Assembly: GCA_045542485.1 (NCBI GenBank) | Contig: JAZQLC010000051.1 | Span: 1 to 64,000 of the forward strand | Direction of reading: 5' to 3' | Source: SIG575 sp045542485 | Lineage (GTDB): Bacteria; Bacillota; Clostridia; Oscillospirales; Acutalibacteraceae | DNA length: 64,000 nt | Part shown: positions 1-9,212 of the stretch, piece by piece | How positions within the stretch are numbered: position 1 is the first letter of the stretch | How the letters are laid out: the number at the start of each line of letters is the position of its first letter | The notes under the pieces: model-generated | Told to the model about the DNA's origin: nothing | What the model saw: the letters and a program-made list of their open reading frames with translations, nothing else | Databases searched by the model: none | Made by a program: the position numbers and the translations under genes

Positions 1-1212
1 TGCGATGAAGCTTGTCATAGCCTCAGTTCTCTTACCTGTCTTCCATTCACCGTAGTCGATAATCTCCTGCTGCATAAGCTGAGGAATAACCTTACCGATT
101 GAGTAAACGGCTGAAATACACATTTCACGGAACATAAGTGCAGGAATCATAACCCAGAGGTTATCAAGGTTGTTGAAGCCTACTATGAAAGCGACAATCC
201 AACCGATTTCAGGCACTGCACGTGACATAAACCAAAGTGTTTTTGTTGAGAATCTCTTTCTGAGTTTGGGAAGATACATATAAGAAACATATGTAAGGGG
301 AGATGCAGGAACACCGCAGATAACCTGAAGTGAAGCTGAACCCATAACGTCGAGCCAGAACATATTTGAGAAAGGTCCGCCAACGTTACCGAATGCAGAA
401 AGAATATCTGAAAGAGTGAGAAGAACCTGAAGTCTGTTTCCGAAGAAGTTCCTCAGACCGTCAATAAGCTTGGGCTTTTCTTCGACCTGAACGATACGTT
501 CCTTGATGACGCAGAGTCTGACGAACATACCGAGGAATGAAACAAGGAGTGTACCGGCACCCATAAAGATGTAAACATTTTCAACTGAAATGCCGATTGC
601 ACCAACGGCTGCAAGGTCAAGAAGGATAACCATTGCGTAGCTGGGAACTTTTTCAAAGTCACCGATGTTGTCAAGGGCGATAAGAGCAGCCTTGTCATCG
701 ATACTCGGTGTGTAGGTTGAGTTAAGACCGTTGACTGCGCAGGAATAAAGAGTACCTATGGTTTCTTTCAGAATTGAAATTACGCAGTAAATAACGATTT
801 TCTGCCAGGAAAGGGGACCCCAGTTCTGGTCGCCGATAAAGAGGGGAGTTACCCACAATGCAATACATGCAACGGCATATGGTCCGATAGTTGCGAAAGC
901 CCACGGTTTGAATTTACCGAAACGTGTTCTTGTTCTGTCAACTATGTACGCGAAAATCGAGTCGTTGATAAGGTCCCATGCAAGAGTTGCCACTGCGAAA
1001 GCAGCAATAATTCTTGAGTCAAGACCAAAAACGTTGAGCATAAAGTATGACAAATAACCTTCAAGGTTGAATTTGTTGACTTCACCCGTTACAAACAGTG
1101 TGATAAGCTCTTTAGCACCAACGTATCTTTTTCCGAAGACACTTTCGGTGGCTACCTGAGGTAACTCGTCACCTGTTGTTTGTACTGTTTTTACTTCTGT
1201 GTCCTGAGACAT
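1..1212 (-). CDS. GPH-family (MFS_2) sugar:cation symporter, C-terminus cut by window edge
   Basis: The reading frame is open from the ATG at 1212 to the window edge, so about 404 N-terminal residues are present and the C-terminus is missing. The protein is highly hydrophobic with many membrane segments. The stretch RTRTRFGKFKPW after the second or third segment matches the cytoplasmic loop typical of glycoside-pentoside-hexuronide symporters (MelB/YicJ type), which import sugars with Na+ or H+. An AGGAGA ribosome site lies 9 to 10 bases before the start. A sigma-A promoter is seen upstream. Substrate cannot be inferred. The neighbouring lipoprotein gene has its own promoter, so a shared operon is not required. 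Confidence 0.85.
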   Translation of the reverse strand, partial: MSQDTEVKTVQTTGDELPQVATESVFGKRYVGAKELITLFVTGEVNKFNLEGYLSYFMLNVFGLDSRIIAAFAVATLAWDLINDSIFAYIVDRTRTRFGKFKPWAFATIGPYAVACIALWVTPLFIGDQNWGPLSWQKIVIYCVISILKETIGTLYSCAVNGLNSTYTPSIDDKAALIALDNIGDFEKVPSYAMVILLDLAAVGAIGISVENVYIFMGAGTLLVSFLGMFVRLCVIKERIVQVEEKPKLIDGLRNFFGNRLQVLLTLSDILSAFGNVGGPFSNMFWLDVMGSASLQVICGVPASPLTYVSYMYLPKLRKRFSTKTLWFMSRAVPEIGWIVAFIVGFNNLDNLWVMIPALMFREMCISAVYSIGKVIPQLMQQEIIDYGEWKTGKRTEAMTSFIA

Positions 1213-1259
1213 TTCTGACACCATCTCCTTTCGGTGCACTTGTTTACATGCTACCACTA

Positions 1260-1288
1260 ATTATGCACTATTTTGAAACTTTTTGCAA
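1260..1288 (-). promoter_or_regulatory. sigma-A promoter for the GPH symporter gene
   Basis: On the minus strand TTGCAA (1283-1288) and CATAAT (1260-1265) are separated by exactly 17 bases, about 48 bases upstream of the start codon. The leader between promoter and start includes GCATGTAAACAAGTGC, a loosely symmetric stretch that might be an operator, but this is weak. Confidence 0.6.
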
Positions 1289-1349
1289 CACTTTTTTATT
1301 AAAAATTTATAATTTCCGTAAAATTTACAATTATTTTTCTTTTTCGGAA

Positions 1350-2981
1350 TTATTTTTCAGTTCCGTTACAGAAAATAGGTACTGTTCCTGCCTCCACAGC
1401 ATAGATTCCTTGTACGCCGTCAGCCAGGCCGATATAACTTTCTTCACTGAAAACGGGAAGAAAAACTGCCATATCCGTAAGATGCTGTTCGGCTGCCCTG
1501 CAATTTGCAAGAATTTCATCCTGCGAAAGTATTTCGTCGGTGATTCCTACGAGAGAATCGTATTTTTTTGATTTGAAGTTGAAAATATTTCCTGTACCTG
1601 ATGAAGCGAACATACCGAGGAAGCTTACGACACTTTCGTTTTCAGCAGTGATTTTTGCAAAAGCAATATCGTAATCTTTGTTTCTGACTTTCTTTTCTAA
1701 CTCAATTTCACTGAGAGGCTCAAGGACAAAGTTGATGTGAACACCGAGACAGCTCTGCCAGTTCTGGATAATGAGTTTTGCCACAGTTTCAAAGTTTTCG
1801 TGGCAGATAACACCCAGCGTTGCTTTTTTGATGTCCAGATTTTCAAACCCTGCGTCAAGCAGCTCCTTCGCCGCCTTTGCGTCGGCGGTGGGGAAGGTGA
1901 TTGCGCCGGTCTTTGCACGGAAGGAGGTGCTTCCAGCAAGACAAATCTCAGGCACAATGCCCTGAGCGTAGTCTGAACAGTACGACGGCATAGGGATGTC
2001 TTTAAGGTTGAAGCCGCGTACAAGAGCAGAGCGGATGCTGTAATCACTTAAAATTTCATCAGAGCAGTTGAAGCACAAACCCCAAACAGAGCCTTTGTAT
2101 CCGATGTATGAAACGTCGTTGTCATCAATCTGAACTTTCTGCCTTACGGAAAGGGGACAGGCAGAATACACGCCGTCGGTCAGCTTGTCGGTTCTTGTTG
2201 ACAAATCGTTGTTGATGTAAAGAAAAACGGCAGAGGGCTTGACAGTTGTTGCGCCCTTGTAGCTTTCGTTTCTGTAAAGGACAAGATTTGAGCCTAAACT
2301 CCAGGAATAAAGGTAGAACGGACCGTTGTAAATAACTTTTTCAGGGTCAAGGCCGTATCTTCCCTTTGTGGCTTCAAAGAATTCTTTTCTGCAAGGCATA
2401 GCTGCTGACTGGGTCAGGGCATTGAGGAAATCATCGTTAGCTTCTGTCAGCTCAATTTTCAGTGTAGAGGAATCAATTGCAGTAACGCCCAGCTCTTCCG
2501 TAGGCAGTTCGCCCTCGTGGATTGCGTAAGCGTTTCTGATTAAAAAAAGCCGTGAATCGGCTGTGGCGCCCATCTGTGGGTCGAAAGCCCTTCTCAGACC
2601 GTAAACAAAATCCTCGGCAGTGACGGAGTAGTTGAAGCTTTTCGCCGTTTCTTCGTCGAGAAGCTTTTTGGCGTATTCGCTCATATACCATTTTGAATCA
2701 GTTCTCAGATGGAAAAGATAGGTTCTGCCGTCTTCACTGATTTCCCAGTTTGTTGCAACTCCGGGGATGATTTTTCCCTCTTCGTCTGCTCTTACAAGTC
2801 CCTCAAAGCAGTTGAAAACAACGATTTTGGAGGCGTTGTCTGCGGCAATCTGAGGGTCAAAGCTTACAGGGTCAGCATAGAGGGGGTAATAAAGCTCTGC
2901 GTCACTTCCGTCAGAGCAGGAGGTGAAGAAAAGCAAAATGGTGACAGCTGCAAGAAATATTGCTGTTATTTTCTTAATCAT
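1350..2981 (-). CDS. ABC transporter peptide/solute-binding lipoprotein (SBP_bac_5, OppA/DppA-like)
   Basis: This 543-residue protein starts with a lipoprotein signal peptide ending in LFFTSC, so it is expected to be lipid-anchored outside the membrane. The YYPLYADPVSFDPQIAADN and FEGLVRADEEGKIIPGVATNWEIS region is the typical N-terminal block of family 5 binding proteins, which deliver oligopeptides, nickel or other solutes to ABC importers. The length is normal for the family. No permease or ATPase gene lies beside it: the next gene downstream on the same strand is a symporter. It is therefore an orphan receptor or works with components encoded elsewhere. Confidence 0.85.
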   Translation of the reverse strand: MIKKITAIFLAAVTILLFFTSCSDGSDAELYYPLYADPVSFDPQIAADNASKIVVFNCFEGLVRADEEGKIIPGVATNWEISEDGRTYLFHLRTDSKWYMSEYAKKLLDEETAKSFNYSVTAEDFVYGLRRAFDPQMGATADSRLFLIRNAYAIHEGELPTEELGVTAIDSSTLKIELTEANDDFLNALTQSAAMPCRKEFFEATKGRYGLDPEKVIYNGPFYLYSWSLGSNLVLYRNESYKGATTVKPSAVFLYINNDLSTRTDKLTDGVYSACPLSVRQKVQIDDNDVSYIGYKGSVWGLCFNCSDEILSDYSIRSALVRGFNLKDIPMPSYCSDYAQGIVPEICLAGSTSFRAKTGAITFPTADAKAAKELLDAGFENLDIKKATLGVICHENFETVAKLIIQNWQSCLGVHINFVLEPLSEIELEKKVRNKDYDIAFAKITAENESVVSFLGMFASSGTGNIFNFKSKKYDSLVGITDEILSQDEILANCRAAEQHLTDMAVFLPVFSEESYIGLADGVQGIYAVEAGTVPIFCNGTEK

Positions 2982-3024
2982 AAAAAAATCTCCGTGAAAA
3001 TTTGTTTAAAAAAGGCTTTTTGAT

Positions 3025-3053
3025 ATTATAACAAAAATTTTCATCACTTTCCA
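3025..3053 (-). promoter_or_regulatory. probable promoter of the solute-binding lipoprotein
   Basis: On the minus strand TATAAT (3025-3030) is preceded, 17 bases away, by TGGAAA (3048-3053), a four-of-six match to the -35 consensus. It lies about 45 bases upstream of the ATG at 2981. Confidence 0.4.
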
Positions 3054-3180
3054 CTGTTTTCTAAAATCTTTTGCTATTTTTGAAAAAATGTCTATACATT
3101 TCCGGAAATTTGTGCTATATTATATATTTGTATAATGGTAAATTGTTTTTATTATTAATTTTATCAGCAAGGAGGAAAAA

Positions 3181-4512
3181 ATGGAGGAATATCTTGTTAT
3201 GGCTTTTCTTGCCGTAAACACTGTTCTGGCAGTGGTTCTGATTATTCTCTCTTTATCGCAGAACAAGAAACGGCGTGAAAGCGAAGCAGTAATAAATGAC
3301 CTTAAAGAAAAGCTTTCGTCTCTTTCCTTTGACAGTAAAAATGTGGCAGACCAGCTTCAGAGAAACCGTCAGGATATGGCTACAAGCCAGAAATTTATGA
3401 GAGAAGAAATGTCTGCGTCAATGCAGAAGATGGCAGACGAGCTTCTGAAAATGAGGAAAGATACATACGATTATCATCTCAGAATGAACGAAACCATATC
3501 TCAGTCCCTTGCTCTGATGAGAAAAGAAAACGCAGAGGCAACGGCAAAGCAGAATGAAGTTATCCGCTCGTCCATTGAAGAGATGCAGAAATCAAACGAG
3601 CAGAAGCTTGAAAAAATGCGTGAAACGGTTGACGAGAAGCTGACAAAAACTCTGGCAACGAGACTGGACAGCTCCTTCAAGACAGTTTCGGAGCAGCTTG
3701 AGAATGTTTACAAATCTCTCGGCGAAATGAAAACACTCTCGGCAGGTGTTACAGACCTTAACCGTGTTCTTACAAATGTCAAGGCGAGAGGTACGTGGGC
3801 AGAGGTTCAGCTTGAAAGAATTCTTGAAGAAACAATTCCGGGAATGTACGATAAAAACGTTTCCGTCAAAGCAAATTCCGAAAAGGTTGAGTTTGCAATC
3901 AGGATTCCCTCATCGGATTCCAGAGACGAAATTATTTATCTTCCCATCGACTCTAAATTTCCCGTTGAAAGCTATATCCGTCTTACAAGTGCCGCAGACA
4001 CAGGCGATGCAAATCTTGTGGCAACGGCGCGAAAGGCTTTCGAGGTGAGTGTTACACTCCGTGCAAAGGAAATTACCAAATACATCAGTGTGCCGAAGAC
4101 AACGCCCTTTGCGATTATGTATCTTCCCACAGAAGGTCTCTACGCAGAGGTTGCCTCATCAAAATCGGGACTTATCGAAAAGCTTCATAATGATTTCAAC
4201 ATTATGGTTGCAGGTCCCTCAACGGTAACGGCACTTCTTAACTCCTTGTCAGTCGGCTTCAGGGCCGTGGCAATAAATGAGAAGGCGGCAGAGGTCAGAA
4301 CACTTCTTGCTGCTGCGAGAACTCAGTATGACAAGTTCGGCTCACTCCTTGAAAAAGCAAGGCGTAAGGTGGACGAAGCAGGTAAGGTACTCGGCGACGC
4401 TCAGAACAGAAACGATCTCATCTCCCGTAAGCTCCGTAATGTTGAGGTGCTTGACTTCGGCAGCTCTGACGAAATTCTCGGCATTGAGGAAAGCACGGCG
4501 CATGATGAGTAA
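3181..4512 (+). CDS. rmuC: DNA recombination protein RmuC
   Basis: 443 residues. An N-terminal membrane segment (about 5-24) is followed by a long charged coiled coil (about 30-190). The conserved RmuC nuclease-like domain comes after it, with RGTWAEVQLERILEE, LPIDSKFPVESY and TPFAIMYLPTEGLYAEV. RmuC is thought to limit inversion or rearrangement at inverted repeats and belongs to the PD-(D/E)XK nuclease superfamily. The ATG follows AAGGAGG at ideal spacing. A TATAAT at 3131-3136 is a plausible -10, though its -35 is poor. It is followed after 29 bases by the large phosphoesterase gene and may be co-transcribed with it. Confidence 0.93.
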   Translation: MEEYLVMAFLAVNTVLAVVLIILSLSQNKKRRESEAVINDLKEKLSSLSFDSKNVADQLQRNRQDMATSQKFMREEMSASMQKMADELLKMRKDTYDYHLRMNETISQSLALMRKENAEATAKQNEVIRSSIEEMQKSNEQKLEKMRETVDEKLTKTLATRLDSSFKTVSEQLENVYKSLGEMKTLSAGVTDLNRVLTNVKARGTWAEVQLERILEETIPGMYDKNVSVKANSEKVEFAIRIPSSDSRDEIIYLPIDSKFPVESYIRLTSAADTGDANLVATARKAFEVSVTLRAKEITKYISVPKTTPFAIMYLPTEGLYAEVASSKSGLIEKLHNDFNIMVAGPSTVTALLNSLSVGFRAVAINEKAAEVRTLLAAARTQYDKFGSLLEKARRKVDEAGKVLGDAQNRNDLISRKLRNVEVLDFGSSDEILGIEESTAHDE

Positions 4513-4541
4513 AAAGAGTAAAACAAAAAGGTGGTTTTAAA

Positions 4542-7500
4542 ATGAAAAAGGCAAAAATCAAAATTACGGCAATCTTTATGGCAGTCGTAATGATTATGGC
4601 TGTGATTCCTTTCTCAGTTTTTGCATCAGACGGTGACATTCAGGTGGCAACTCTCTCTGACATTCACTACTATGCAGACGCTCTCAAGGGAAACAGAACA
4701 GAAGATTATCAGGCAACAGTTTCAGGCTCAACAACAACCTTCGACCTGACATCTGCCTGTCTTGACACAGCTCTTGTTACAATGGCAAAAGAGCTGAAAA
4801 AAGCAGACAATCCCATTCTCATCATCCCCGGTGACCTTACATACCAGGGTGAATACCAGTCAAACGTAGAACTTGCAGCTAAACTGGAAAAATGGGAAAA
4901 AGAAACAGGTATCAATATTCTTGTTATCAACGGTAACCACGATATCAACAACGCAAAGGCTTACACATATGAAAACGATGTGAAAGAAAAATGCGACACA
5001 ACAACTCCCGAGCAGTTCCGTGATATTTACAAAAACCTCGGTTATGATCTTGCTTATCATACATACACACCTCCCAAGGGTGCAAAGCAGGGCGGTCTCT
5101 CATACTCAGTAAGATATGAGGGTTACAGATTTATCCTTCTTGACACAAACAAATATTCAGCAGACTGCACAAAGGACGGTACAGACGAGCACGACACAGC
5201 TCAGGCTATCAGCGACGACCTTCTCAAGTGGGCAATTGCCGAATGTGAAGATGCAAAGAAATGCGGCGAAGAAATCATCGGCGTATCTCACGCAAGTCTT
5301 ATCGACCACATCGGCTCATATCAGGGTAAGCTTCTCAAGGCTTTCATCACAGAGGACTGGGAAGACAGAGCAACAAAGCTTGCAGAAGCAGGTATGCACT
5401 TCAACTACTGCGGTCACCAGCATCTTGCTGATATTGCAACATATGTTACAGACAGCGGCGAAACAATCTACGAGTGCGAAACACCTCCCTCAGGCACATA
5501 TCCCTGCGGTATGTATATCACAGAGTTTGTTTCAAACGGTAACGGCAAAGTATCTGCTACATACAACTACCACGATATCGACGAAGCTCAGCCTGTTGTT
5601 CTCTACGGCGAAACACAGCCTCAGCCCTTCAAGAATATCGCATTCGGCAAAGCATACGGCAACGGTGATGTTACTACTCTTGCTATGAACATCATCAAAT
5701 ACAACCTGGGCTCAATTTTCACAGGCATCAGCGAAGTAGGCGGCATCCTTGAATATCTTGAGCAGGAAGGCATTGACCTTGAAGCACTTCTTACAGACGC
5801 TTTTGCAGGTCTTTCAATAGGACCTATCGATATTTTCACAGCAGAAAATATTATGTTACTTGCAGATGACCTCTGCGACCAGCTCTATGACGCATATCTT
5901 ACAGATGTTGATGTTCTCTATGACCTTATGGAGAGAATTATCACAAAGGTTGTAAATATTCAGGTATCTGAAGTTCCCTGTACAAAGTTTATTGATACTC
6001 TCGGCTTCGGTGACGAAACAAGAGGCGGTAACTTCGGCGACCTTGCTCTCTCTTTCCTTGCTTATATGTACGGCGGTAACGAGGACCTTTCAGAAGACGC
6101 ATTTATGCAGGATTGCTTCAAGGAAATGGAAGAGGGTACTGATTTTGCAGAAACTCTTTTCCTTTCACTTATCGACATTATCCTTAACGACCTTCTCCTC
6201 GACGAGCTTCTTGCAAATATGGAGCTTAATGTTGACGCTGCTTTCCCCATCGGTAAGGTAGGCTTCATCCTCGGTAAGGTTGTTGACGCTCTTCTTACAG
6301 TAATTCTCGGCGGTGACAAATCTCTTACAAACATTGTAAACTTTGTATTTGACCTGGGCGTTCTTCCCTGGGAATCTCTCGATGCCACAAAGGAAGAGCT
6401 TTTAAGCGAATATCTGACACCCAGCCAGTATCAGGCTATCGGTATTGAATTTGCAACAGTTATCCGTGCATTCATCGACGATAAGAATCCCAAGCCTCAG
6501 GGCGACAAGAATGTTACATACACATATAACGGCAAGGTTCAGCCTGAAGTTACAGCAGCTAATTACAGAGCACCTTCAGTCGTTACTGTAACATACGGTG
6601 AAGACGCTTCATCAAGCTTCAACATCAGCTGGTATACAAAGGATTCCGTAAAGGGTACAGATATTGAAATTATTCCTTACAGCAAGAATCCCAAGTTCAC
6701 AGGCGTTCCCACAAAGTCATCTTCAATTGAATGCATCACAGAAGAAGGCGTTGTAAGAGAAACTCCTGCAGTTGACTTCGGTCTTATCGGTATTATGCCT
6801 TATGAGCAGATAATGACAAGACATATCGTAAAACTTACAAACCTTGAACCCGGCACAAGATACTGCTACCGTATCGGTGACGCAGAAAGAGGCTGGTGGA
6901 GTGCTCCTGCAGTTCTTGAAACAGCAGATAATTCAAGAGAGGTTTCTTTCCTTCACGTAACAGATACTCAGGCTCAGAATTCACGCCAGTTCGATGTATG
7001 GGCAAACCTTCTCAGAGTTGCAAGAAAGACTGTCGACTTTGACTTCCTTCTTTCAACAGGCGACCAGGTTGATATGGGTTCAAACTTCAAGCTCTGGTCA
7101 TTCTTTGCAAACAACGCATCAGACACTCTTATGAGCACACCTCTTATGCCCACAGCAGGTAACCACGAGTCTATGTCAGGCAGTGAATTTGCTCTTGACC
7201 AGAACTTTGTTCTTCCCTCATATCCCGAGCAGGATACAACAGAAGGCGTTTACTATTCATTCGATTACAACAACATCCACGTTGCAGTTCTCAACTCCAA
7301 CAACCTTAATGAAGACGAGGCTCTCAGCGACGACCAGATTGAATGGCTCAAGGCTGATATGGCAGCAAGTGACGCTGAATGGAAATTCGTAGCACTTCAC
7401 AAGGCTCCCTACTCAAACGGCTCACACTTTGATGACGATGATGTTATCGCAATCCGTGAACAGCTTTCAGTTCTTATGCCTCAGCTTGATATCGATATGG

Positions 7501-8048
7501 TATTCCAGGGCCACGACCACGTATATCTCAGAACAGATGCTATGGCAAACAACAAAGTTGTTCCCTCAGAAACAAAAGAAATCACATTCGACGGCAAGTC
7601 ATACAATGCAAAGATTGATCCTCAGGGCACAATCTACACAATCACAGGCTGTGCAGGTGTTAAATATTACCTTCCCAAGGATAACGCACTTACAGACGAG
7701 CTCTTCCCCAGAGCAGAGGCTATCGTTCACTGTCAGCTTCCCACATTCGCATCAATCCAGATCAAGGGTAACACTCTTTACTTTGATGCTTATAATGTAG
7801 ACGGAGACGAGGCAGTGAGAATAGATAACTTCGCAATTGTCAAAACTGACCTTGCAGAGTTTGTTCCCACAGACAGCAAGTATGATGACGACCGTTTCAC
7901 AGTTGCAGACACATATACTGACACAATCATCTCAGATATGGTTGAAACAGGTGATGCAGTGCCCTATGTTGCATTCATCATTCTTCCCTTCGCAGGAATT
8001 CTTGCAGGTGTGACATACAGCAGAAGAAAGAAAAAATCAGAGCAGTAA
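4542..8048 (+). CDS. large surface protein with two metallophosphoesterase domains
   Basis: 1168 residues with a signal peptide (about 1-28, ending SVFA). The first calcineurin-like phosphoesterase domain (about 30-330) carries SDIHYY (D37/H39), PGDLTY (about 96), NGNHDIN (about 129), SHAS (about 248) and CGHQHL (about 290). A 330-residue helical middle region has no motif I recognise. A fibronectin-like domain (about 670-790) then precedes a second phosphoesterase domain of purple-acid-phosphatase type, with VTDTQ, STGDQVDMG (about 839), AGNHES (about 871), LHKAPYS and FQGHDHVY (about 988). A C-terminal hydrophobic segment plus RRKKK tail (about 1136-1168) would anchor it in the membrane. 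Both metal centres look complete. The substrate is unknown; phosphomonoesters, nucleotides or wall polymers are possible. Confidence 0.85.
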   Translation: MKKAKIKITAIFMAVVMIMAVIPFSVFASDGDIQVATLSDIHYYADALKGNRTEDYQATVSGSTTTFDLTSACLDTALVTMAKELKKADNPILIIPGDLTYQGEYQSNVELAAKLEKWEKETGINILVINGNHDINNAKAYTYENDVKEKCDTTTPEQFRDIYKNLGYDLAYHTYTPPKGAKQGGLSYSVRYEGYRFILLDTNKYSADCTKDGTDEHDTAQAISDDLLKWAIAECEDAKKCGEEIIGVSHASLIDHIGSYQGKLLKAFITEDWEDRATKLAEAGMHFNYCGHQHLADIATYVTDSGETIYECETPPSGTYPCGMYITEFVSNGNGKVSATYNYHDIDEAQPVVLYGETQPQPFKNIAFGKAYGNGDVTTLAMNIIKYNLGSIFTGISEVGGILEYLEQEGIDLEALLTDAFAGLSIGPIDIFTAENIMLLADDLCDQLYDAYLTDVDVLYDLMERIITKVVNIQVSEVPCTKFIDTLGFGDETRGGNFGDLALSFLAYMYGGNEDLSEDAFMQDCFKEMEEGTDFAETLFLSLIDIILNDLLLDELLANMELNVDAAFPIGKVGFILGKVVDALLTVILGGDKSLTNIVNFVFDLGVLPWESLDATKEELLSEYLTPSQYQAIGIEFATVIRAFIDDKNPKPQGDKNVTYTYNGKVQPEVTAANYRAPSVVTVTYGEDASSSFNISWYTKDSVKGTDIEIIPYSKNPKFTGVPTKSSSIECITEEGVVRETPAVDFGLIGIMPYEQIMTRHIVKLTNLEPGTRYCYRIGDAERGWWSAPAVLETADNSREVSFLHVTDTQAQNSRQFDVWANLLRVARKTVDFDFLLSTGDQVDMGSNFKLWSFFANNASDTLMSTPLMPTAGNHESMSGSEFALDQNFVLPSYPEQDTTEGVYYSFDYNNIHVAVLNSNNLNEDEALSDDQIEWLKADMAASDAEWKFVALHKAPYSNGSHFDDDDVIAIREQLSVLMPQLDIDMVFQGHDHVYLRTDAMANNKVVPSETKEITFDGKSYNAKIDPQGTIYTITGCAGVKYYLPKDNALTDELFPRAEAIVHCQLPTFASIQIKGNTLYFDAYNVDGDEAVRIDNFAIVKTDLAEFVPTDSKYDDDRFTVADTYTDTIISDMVETGDAVPYVAFIILPFAGILAGVTYSRRKKKSEQ

Positions 8049-8069
8049 TTTTTTGGAGACAGATAATTT

Positions 8070-9182
8070 ATGATTCAGTTTGAACAGTTAAGATTAGAAC
8101 TTTTGGAGCATCAGGACGAACTCGATAGCCTTTATGAGGCTATCGGGGTCGAAAAGATAAACGAAGAAATCGCAAAGCTTGAGCTTCAGCAGACAGAAGA
8201 CGGCTTCTGGGATAATATTGAAAATTCCCAGAAGGTGCTTCAGAGAACAAGCGCACTGAAGAATAAGGTAGGCGCTTACACGAAGCTTAAGGGTGATTTC
8301 GAGGATGCTCTTGTAATGATTGAACTTGCTGATGAAGCAGAAGACCTTGAGCTTCTTGACGAATGCACTGAAAGCGTGAAGGCTGTTGAGAAAGAGCTTG
8401 AAAAACAGACTCTCGGTACACTCCTTACAGGTGAGTACGATTCAAAGAATGCACTTCTTACCTTCCACGCAGGTGCAGGTGGCACTGAGGCTCAGGACTG
8501 GGCACAGATGCTTGTTCGTATGTATCAGCATTGGGGCGAGGCTCACGGCTACAAGGTAAGTATGCTCGACTTCCTTGACGGCGACGAAGCAGGTCTCAAA
8601 TCTGCAACACTTCTCATTGAGGGCGAAAATGCTTACGGCTTTATGAAGAGTGAGTCAGGTGTTCACAGACTTGTCCGTGTTTCACCCTTTGACGCATCAG
8701 GCAGAAGACACACATCTTTCGCATCTCTCGAGGTTATGCCTGAAATTGACGATACAATTCAGGTTGAAATCAGTCCCGACGACATCAAAATGGACGTTTA
8801 CCGCGCATCAGGTGCAGGTGGACAGAAGGTTAACAAAACTTCATCTGCAGTGCGTCTGACCCATATCCCCACCGGCATTATCGTTTCGTGTCAGGTTGAA
8901 AGAAGTCAGCACCAGAACAGAGAAGTTGCTATGAGAATGCTTAAGTCAAAGCTTATCGAAATCAAAGAGAGAGAGCATCTTGACAAAATCGAGGATATCA
9001 AGGGCGACCAGAAGGAAATCGGATGGGGCAGCCAGATCCGTTCATATGTTTTTATGCCCTATACACTTGTAAAGGACCACCGTACAAACTACGAAATGGG
9101 TAATATCAACGCTGTTATGGACGGCGATATCGACGGCTTTATCAACGCATTCCTCAAAGCACAGTCACTCGAAAACATTTAA
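8070..9182 (+). CDS. prfB: peptide chain release factor 2
   Basis: 370 residues, normal for RF2. The SPF anticodon-like tripeptide that recognises UGA and UAA is present in HRLVRVSPFDASGRRHTSF. The GGQ hydrolysis loop is present in SGAGGQKVNKTSSAVR. RF2 releases the finished peptide at the ribosome. Unlike many RF2 genes, the frame is continuous from the start with no internal UGA, so no programmed +1 frameshift is needed. A GGAG site precedes the ATG. It follows the phosphoesterase gene by 21 bases on the same strand. Confidence 0.97.
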   Translation: MIQFEQLRLELLEHQDELDSLYEAIGVEKINEEIAKLELQQTEDGFWDNIENSQKVLQRTSALKNKVGAYTKLKGDFEDALVMIELADEAEDLELLDECTESVKAVEKELEKQTLGTLLTGEYDSKNALLTFHAGAGGTEAQDWAQMLVRMYQHWGEAHGYKVSMLDFLDGDEAGLKSATLLIEGENAYGFMKSESGVHRLVRVSPFDASGRRHTSFASLEVMPEIDDTIQVEISPDDIKMDVYRASGAGGQKVNKTSSAVRLTHIPTGIIVSCQVERSQHQNREVAMRMLKSKLIEIKEREHLDKIEDIKGDQKEIGWGSQIRSYVFMPYTLVKDHRTNYEMGNINAVMDGDIDGFINAFLKAQSLENI

Positions 9183-9212
9183 TTATTTAGGTATACTCAC
9201 TGAGGTGTAAAA

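Noticed and set aside
1231..1252. Possible LacI-type operator GCATGTAAACAAGTGC in the symporter leader
   Set aside because: The symmetry is weak and there is no central CG, so it is not called as a site.
1176..1571. Plus-strand frame between the symporter and the binding protein
   Set aside because: It overlaps the ends of two well-supported minus-strand genes and their promoter, and its Phe-rich translation is typical of AT-rich noncoding DNA.
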